Made by a program: the position numbers and the translations under genes
Part shown: positions 60,139 to 64,000 of the stretch, one piece after another
Position numbering within the stretch: the first letter of the stretch is position 1
How the letters are laid out: each line of letters starts with the position of its first letter
The notes under the pieces: generated by a model
The model's input: the letters and a program-made list of their open reading frames with translations, nothing else
Database searches by the model: none
Told to the model about the DNA's origin: nothing
Assembly (NCBI GenBank): GCA_023053685.1
Contig: JALIGW010000002.1
Span: 41,857,720-41,921,719 of the forward strand
Length of the DNA: 64,000 nt
Source: Diadophis punctatus similis
Lineage: Eukaryota; Chordata; Lepidosauria; Squamata; Dipsadidae
Direction: 5' to 3'

Positions 60139-61110
60139 GGTCTCTCCGTGTCGCGTGTCCCTGGGGCAGACCGAGTGCTTTCCGCCTTAGTCTGTCTGAG
60201 GTGCTGCCTCCTTGCATAGAAGGACGCCCAGAAGCGTGGAGAATTGATCCCAAGGATCCGCCCAGGGGTGGGCCACCCCGCGGCTAGTTCCCAATCAGCT
60301 GAGGGGAAGGTGAAGCAATTGGCAGCCTCTCTGCGTCTGTTGCCCCTGGGACAGGCCGATTGTATTCGGCCGTATCTGTGCTAGCCTCTGCCTGCCCTTG
60401 TAATGGGATCCCTAGGAGGGAGACGCACGGTAGCTTTAAAACGCTGCCGATGGGGAATGGAATCCCGAGCTGCCAAATGGAGGTCCGCCCCGCTGGCCCT
60501 TCCCACGTGATTGAGGAGAAGGGTGAGGTGTGTGGCAGCCTCTCAGCGTCAGTTGCCCCTGGGACGGACCAATTGTGTTCGGCCTTATTTCGTCCCAGGC
60601 GCTGCCTCCTTTGCACAGGAGGACCCCCAGAAGCTGAGAATGCTGCTGGTGGAGAAGTGATCCCAAGGAGCCGCCAAGGGGCGGTCCGCCCCGCAATTAG
60701 TTACCAATCAGCTGAGGGGAAGGGTAATATGATTGGCAGCCTCCCCGCGTCAGTCGCCCCTGGGACAGACCGATTGTATTCGGCCGTATCATGTCCGAGC
60801 GTCAGCTGAGGGGACGGGTGACGTGATTGGCAGCCTCTCCGCGTCAGTTGCCCCTGGGATAGGCCGATCGTATTTGGCCGTACCTTGTCCAAGCGTCTGC
60901 CTGCCTTTGCAGTGGAAGCCCTGGGGGGGTGACACACGGAAGGTTAAAATGCTGCTGATGGAGGAATACATCCCCTGAGCCGCCAACGGCGGTTCGTCCC
61001 TCTGGCACTTCGTAATTGGCTAAAGCATTTGGCAGCCACTCCGTGTCAGAGGCCCCTGGGGCGGCTGATTCCATTCGGCCGGACCTCATCCCTGGTCTAG
61101 CCTCCCTGTC
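60139..61110. repeat. ~200-bp diverged tandem array inside the GC-rich element
   Basis: A unit-start motif 'ggcagcctctccgcgtcag' followed by TTGCCCCTGGGACAG recurs at about 60139, 60321, 60534, 60735, 60829 and 61031. Spacings are about 182, 213, 201, 94 and 202 bp, so one unit is truncated. Later unit parts also recur: 'gattgtattcggccgta', 'gcctgcctttg' and 'gctgctgatgg'. Divergence between units exceeds that between the terminal repeats. Confidence 0.85.
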
Positions 61111-61191
61111 ATAGGGACCCTTCGTAGGGAGGGAGGGGGGGAAACGCCCGTTAGATAATCTGTCGGCGGGCCGCACCACTGTGAAGGTTCC

Positions 61192-61522
61192 AAGATGGTC
61201 GCCGTGGCAGTTGCCGGCTGTCTCAGGGGGCGGTGACAGTTTTTCGCGCCCAGCGCAACGAACGGCAGATAGAGGCCTTGTCCAGCGAGGCTCTTCACAC
61301 GACCGCTGACTTCTCTCTCGTAGTAACCGCTCTGTCATATTCAGGTGCCGTGTCGGCTATTTGGGCACAGGCCCCAGCCGGAGGGAGAGGGACGGTGGCC
61401 GCGCAAGCGCTAGGCTTCTGCGGCTTGATGTCACTCACGAACAGCGATTCCCTCTCCCTGAAGCGGTTATTGGCCTCTGATGTATATTGGGATCGATGAG
61501 GTCTGCGAGCGCCTATTTAAGG
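61192..61522 (+). promoter_or_regulatory. promoter-like CpG-rich segment near the right end
   Basis: In plus-strand order: a YY1-like AAGATGGTCGCCG (61192-61204), a GC box GGGGGCGGTG (61226-61235), an E2F-like TTTTTCGCGCC (61240-61250), and a TATA-like CTATTTAAGG (61513-61522). If used, transcription would start near 61545 and run out through the right inverted repeat. These are motif matches only. Confidence 0.3.
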
Positions 61523-61791
61523 CAAGCGACCAGAAGAAAACCCTCGTACAGCCTGACTAGGAGAGTTAGATTCTCAATCATATAGTGACTTCGGCTGGAG
61601 GCACGGCAAGCGGCTGGGCCTAAACCCGTAGCCGCCCTCTACCCAGGTGGAACGACAGCTGTCACTGGGGAGGAACTCACGGTAGATGAAGGTAGAGATC
61701 CGATGAAGTAATCTGGTAACTCTATGACTGGAAAAACCATGCAGGATGGGAGCATATGGCACGTGCCCTTTATGGCTGAGGACTGAGTAAA

Positions 61792-61892
61792 AAAGAGGGG
61801 GTATCGAGGCTCAAAGAAGCTTTTGTTAATTCAGACTCAGTCCTGATTGGCTAGAGGGCAGGTTTAACCCATTCTTGGAGGTTAGCTCCACC
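61792..61892 (-). repeat. right terminal inverted repeat, ~101 bp
   Basis: Complement of 55951-56051. It is followed by CACTATGGAGAA and then AT-rich flank. Those 12 bp continue the terminal-like motif found at 56215 rather than the outermost left end, so the two outer ends are not symmetrical. Confidence 0.93.
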
Positions 61893-61904
61893 CACTATGG
61901 AGAA

Positions 61905-62782
61905 CTTGGTGTTTTCTTTTTCTGATCAGAAATTATTCCAACATTTTGTAACATACAATTATAATTTTAATAATATATCAATATTTGTTTGTTGTTGTTC
62001 AGGATAGTTATTGTAGTTAAGAGTTGTAGTTCCAAACTTTAGAAAGGGCAGACTATAATCAGAAAATTCTATAAGTACCTTTTCATTCATTCTCACAAAT
62101 AAAAGAACCATCATTTTACAGAGAAGGACTGGAAATAAAAGATTGCTGGTAGGAAAACAAAAAGGTGAGGTCAATAAAATATTGTTTCTGTTACAAGCAA
62201 GTAAGCTAACTATATATACAGCAAACTATTCCCTTAAATTAAATAAGAAGGACTTTGAACAAACCATGTTTTTAATTATTTATATACAATTCATTTCTAA
62301 GGTTGTGCATGCTTTGAAAATGATTCAAAAGTGCTTCAGGCCTCACAGCTATTCATTAAAGCAGCCCTGTTAAAACTTTTTTTTTTAAAAAAATAGATAC
62401 TGCTGCTTTAAGGAACCCAGTCCTTTGGGAGTTGGGTGGCATATAAATTTAATAAATTAAATTAAATTAAATTACTTAATTAAATGGGATTCATAACCAA
62501 TAATACTTTTTCTCAGGCTGACCAGAAGTCTGGGGGGGGGGAGAGAATCTGGACTATTTTAATGAAATCTCAGAGCTGTAGAAAAAACAGTCCAGTAAAA
62601 AAAAATCTCAGAAGAATGCTGAAGCAAATCATTGTGGCAAGAAAACTGCATGGTTGTGTCCATGTACAGTCACAAGCTAAATGTGAGGGCATCTTTTCTT
62701 TCACTATAGTTTGTCAATTGAATCCCAGAATGAAATGAGACAAAGAGGTGGAATCAATTCGAACAATTTTAAGGAGGAAGTA

Positions 62783-62786
<4 letters not shown>
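61905..62786. other. AT-rich DNA; retroposon tail at 62420-62475
   Basis: The motif 'gttgggtggcatataaattt' is followed by TAAATTAAATTAAATTAAAT. It is another GGGYGGC-ATA tail with a seeded simple repeat. No gene is recognised. Confidence 0.6.

Positions 62787-62876
<90 letters not shown>
62787..62876. repeat. (CT)n microsatellite, 90 bp
   Basis: About 45 perfect CT units. Ser-Leu and Glu-Arg frames are its translations. Confidence 0.97.
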
Positions 62877-62879
<3 letters not shown>

Positions 62880-63389
62880 GTCAACCACTTCTCTTTGCTA
62901 TTAGCTTTCACTACGTCAGGTGGAGGAGTAGGCCAGCATTTGGCACCAACCTTCATAACAAATTTATGCCACGTGCACTGAATCAGCATAACTACGCAGT
63001 TGCCAAAAGTCTATGTGTGAAATGAACTATTTCCATGAGAAGCTTAAAAGAGATTTTCAACTAATTTTCCACATCTGCATAGCAAACGAAGTTGTCATGG
63101 AGCATATTCTTTTCAAACTCCTGGTGAATATCTGTAAACAAAGAAACTGTCAAAAACTCAAGTGAGCTAAAGTTGGGGGCTGGGGATATTTTATATATTT
63201 AACTTTTATCAGTCAGGTGTGAGATACTGAGAAATCCTGTGTAAGCTTATTGAAAGTAAGCCTTACTAAATAAATTAACATTACCATATTGGCTTGTTCA
63301 TTTACTCATTGATACTCTCTTTTTTGTCTTTACCTTTTTTTTTAAACAGGCATCCATCTTTAAACCTATGTAATGTTTTCTAGCAGTGA

Positions 63390-64000
63390 TAATTATAACA
63401 GAACCCTAAGGCTCTGTTTTAGGCCCAGTACTCTTCAGAGGTGGGTTCCTCCTGGTTTGGAACAGTTATATGGAACCGGTAGTAACTTGGCGGCCTGGGT
63501 CGGTAGAACCAGCAGCTACCCAGGCCTGCCACACCCCTGAACCGGCTCTCTCACTATCTTGTTTTTTGCTTCTGCACATGCACAGAAGCTGGATTTTTAG
63601 CACTGCGCATCTCCCACCCCCCGTGCGGCGCATCATGGAGCGAACCAGCAGTGAAGAAAACCAGAACCCATCCCTGGTACTCTTCAACATCTTCATCAAT
63701 GATTTCAATGAAGGGATAGATGGGAATTTGCAGATCACCAAGCTGGCAAGTATAGCTAACACTCCAGAAGATAAGCTTAAAATACAGAAGAATGTTGACA
63801 GACGTAAACATTGGGTGCTATCTAACAAAATGAAATCCAATGGTGAAAATGTAAGGTTCTACATTTAGGCAAGATAAACCAAATGCACAGGTATAGTATA
63901 GGTGGTACCGTGCTCAATAATAGTAATTGTGAGAAGGATCTTCATGTCCTAGTGGACAGTCATTTAAATATGAGCCAGCAGTGTGCTGCAGCTGCCAAAA
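63390..64000 (+). pseudogene. CR1-like LINE reverse-transcriptase fragment split by a hAT element, runs off the window
   Basis: Before the insertion the plus strand ends SVLGPVL. After it come FNIFINDFNEG (63684 on), ANTPEDKLKIQKNVDR, EKDLHVLVDSHLNMSQQCAA and the window end. The catalytic motif is broken: TTT GCA GAT (63727-63735) is followed by a frame change where the second Asp should be. It is 3' open at the window edge, so the full length is unknown. Confidence 0.85.
63428..63684. mobile_element. hAT-type element with TSD GTACTCTT, nested in CR1
   Basis: The element 63436-63676 (241 bp) is flanked by GTACTCTT at 63428-63435 and 63677-63684. The left end CAGAGGTGGGTTCC and right end GAACCCATCCCTG pair with few mismatches. 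The interrupted CR1 frame resumes in register after the second duplication, so the insertion point is certain. Its body shares 'gaaccggtagtaa' and the 'cagaagc' motif with 30327. Confidence 0.95.

Larger units (their letters stand above)
55913..61892. mobile_element. ~6-kb GC-rich foldback transposon-like element, family unknown
   Basis: A sharply bounded block. A line I counted at 57001 is 63% G+C against 30% at 62041, and CpG is frequent throughout. Perfect ~101-bp inverted repeats face inward at 55951-56051 and 61792-61892, and an extra 56-bp foldback sits at the left end. The interior holds a 60-bp tandem duplication, a ~200-bp diverged tandem array and promoter-like motifs near the right end. 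Open frames reach only 164 codons, are scattered on both strands, and show no transposase, integrase, reverse transcriptase or replicase motifs. I found no convincing target duplication, partly because the outermost left end differs from the right. My inference is a non-autonomous DNA transposon or foldback element. Alternatives are a local inversion-duplication around a captured GC-rich genomic segment, or an ancient gene region. Confidence 0.7.

Noticed and set aside
60844..61338. 164-codon minus-strand frame in the GC-rich element
   Set aside because: GC-rich DNA has few stop codons. The frame spans repeat units and the terminal promoter-like region, and shows no recognisable domain.

Overview
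This is vertebrate nuclear DNA, almost certainly from a squamate reptile and most likely a snake. The background is AT-rich (about 30% G+C in the flanking line I counted by hand). The interspersed repeats form a squamate set: Sauria-type SINEs, BovB/RTE LINEs, CR1 LINEs with (ATTCT)n tails, L1, many short hAT elements and very long microsatellites. There are no bacterial features. I found no intact host protein-coding gene and no rRNA or tRNA gene. The long open frames are transposon remnants, microsatellite translations or chance openings in a GC-rich block. The window reads as a gene desert or the inside of a very large intron.

Layout. 1-3.9 kb: degenerate BovB, SINEs, a compound microsatellite and a ~630-bp inverted pair of SINE-bearing repeats. 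4-7.3 kb: two hAT elements with exact 8-bp duplications, (TAAA)n and (GGAA)n arrays, a Sauria SINE. 7.4-14.4 kb: two L1 3' ends, a probable solo LTR with a nested hAT, a LINE C-terminus. 14.6-21.5 kb: two further hAT elements (one nested in CR1), a Sauria SINE, an LTR-like block. 25.6-30.7 kb: a degenerate 3.4-kb L1, then a small Gag-bearing LTR element and a hAT. 34-37.8 kb: a hAT with a 41-bp minisatellite, (AG)n, an RTE fragment split by a palindromic MITE, a perfect palindromic (ATT)n/(AAT)n tract, a TA-flanked MITE. 40.5-48.2 kb: CR1 reverse-transcriptase end, a second TA-flanked MITE, hAT, CR1 tails with (ATTCT)n, L1 debris, and the best-preserved BovB fragment. 50-54.3 kb: SINEs and a hAT. 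55.9-61.9 kb: the outstanding feature. 62.8-64 kb: (CT)n and a CR1 split by a hAT.

The most unusual object is the ~6-kb GC-rich, CpG-rich block at 55913-61892. It starts and stops abruptly in AT-rich DNA. It is bounded by ~101-bp perfect terminal inverted repeats, and its left end carries an additional 56-bp foldback. Each foldback arm contains a full 11-nt match to the consensus 5' splice site (complementary to the U1 snRNA 5' end) inside a small hairpin. It also holds a ~200-bp diverged tandem array, a 60-bp tandem duplication and promoter-like motifs near its right end, but no recognisable transposase. I interpret it as a large, recently moved, non-autonomous foldback transposon of a family I cannot name.

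A second theme is how exactly the insertion history can be read. At least nine hAT-type elements keep 8-bp target duplications, and five of them share a central TA. Host-side candidates (a 17-nt microexon, a recursive splice site, a terminal exon) are motif-based only and are listed as findings with low certainty.
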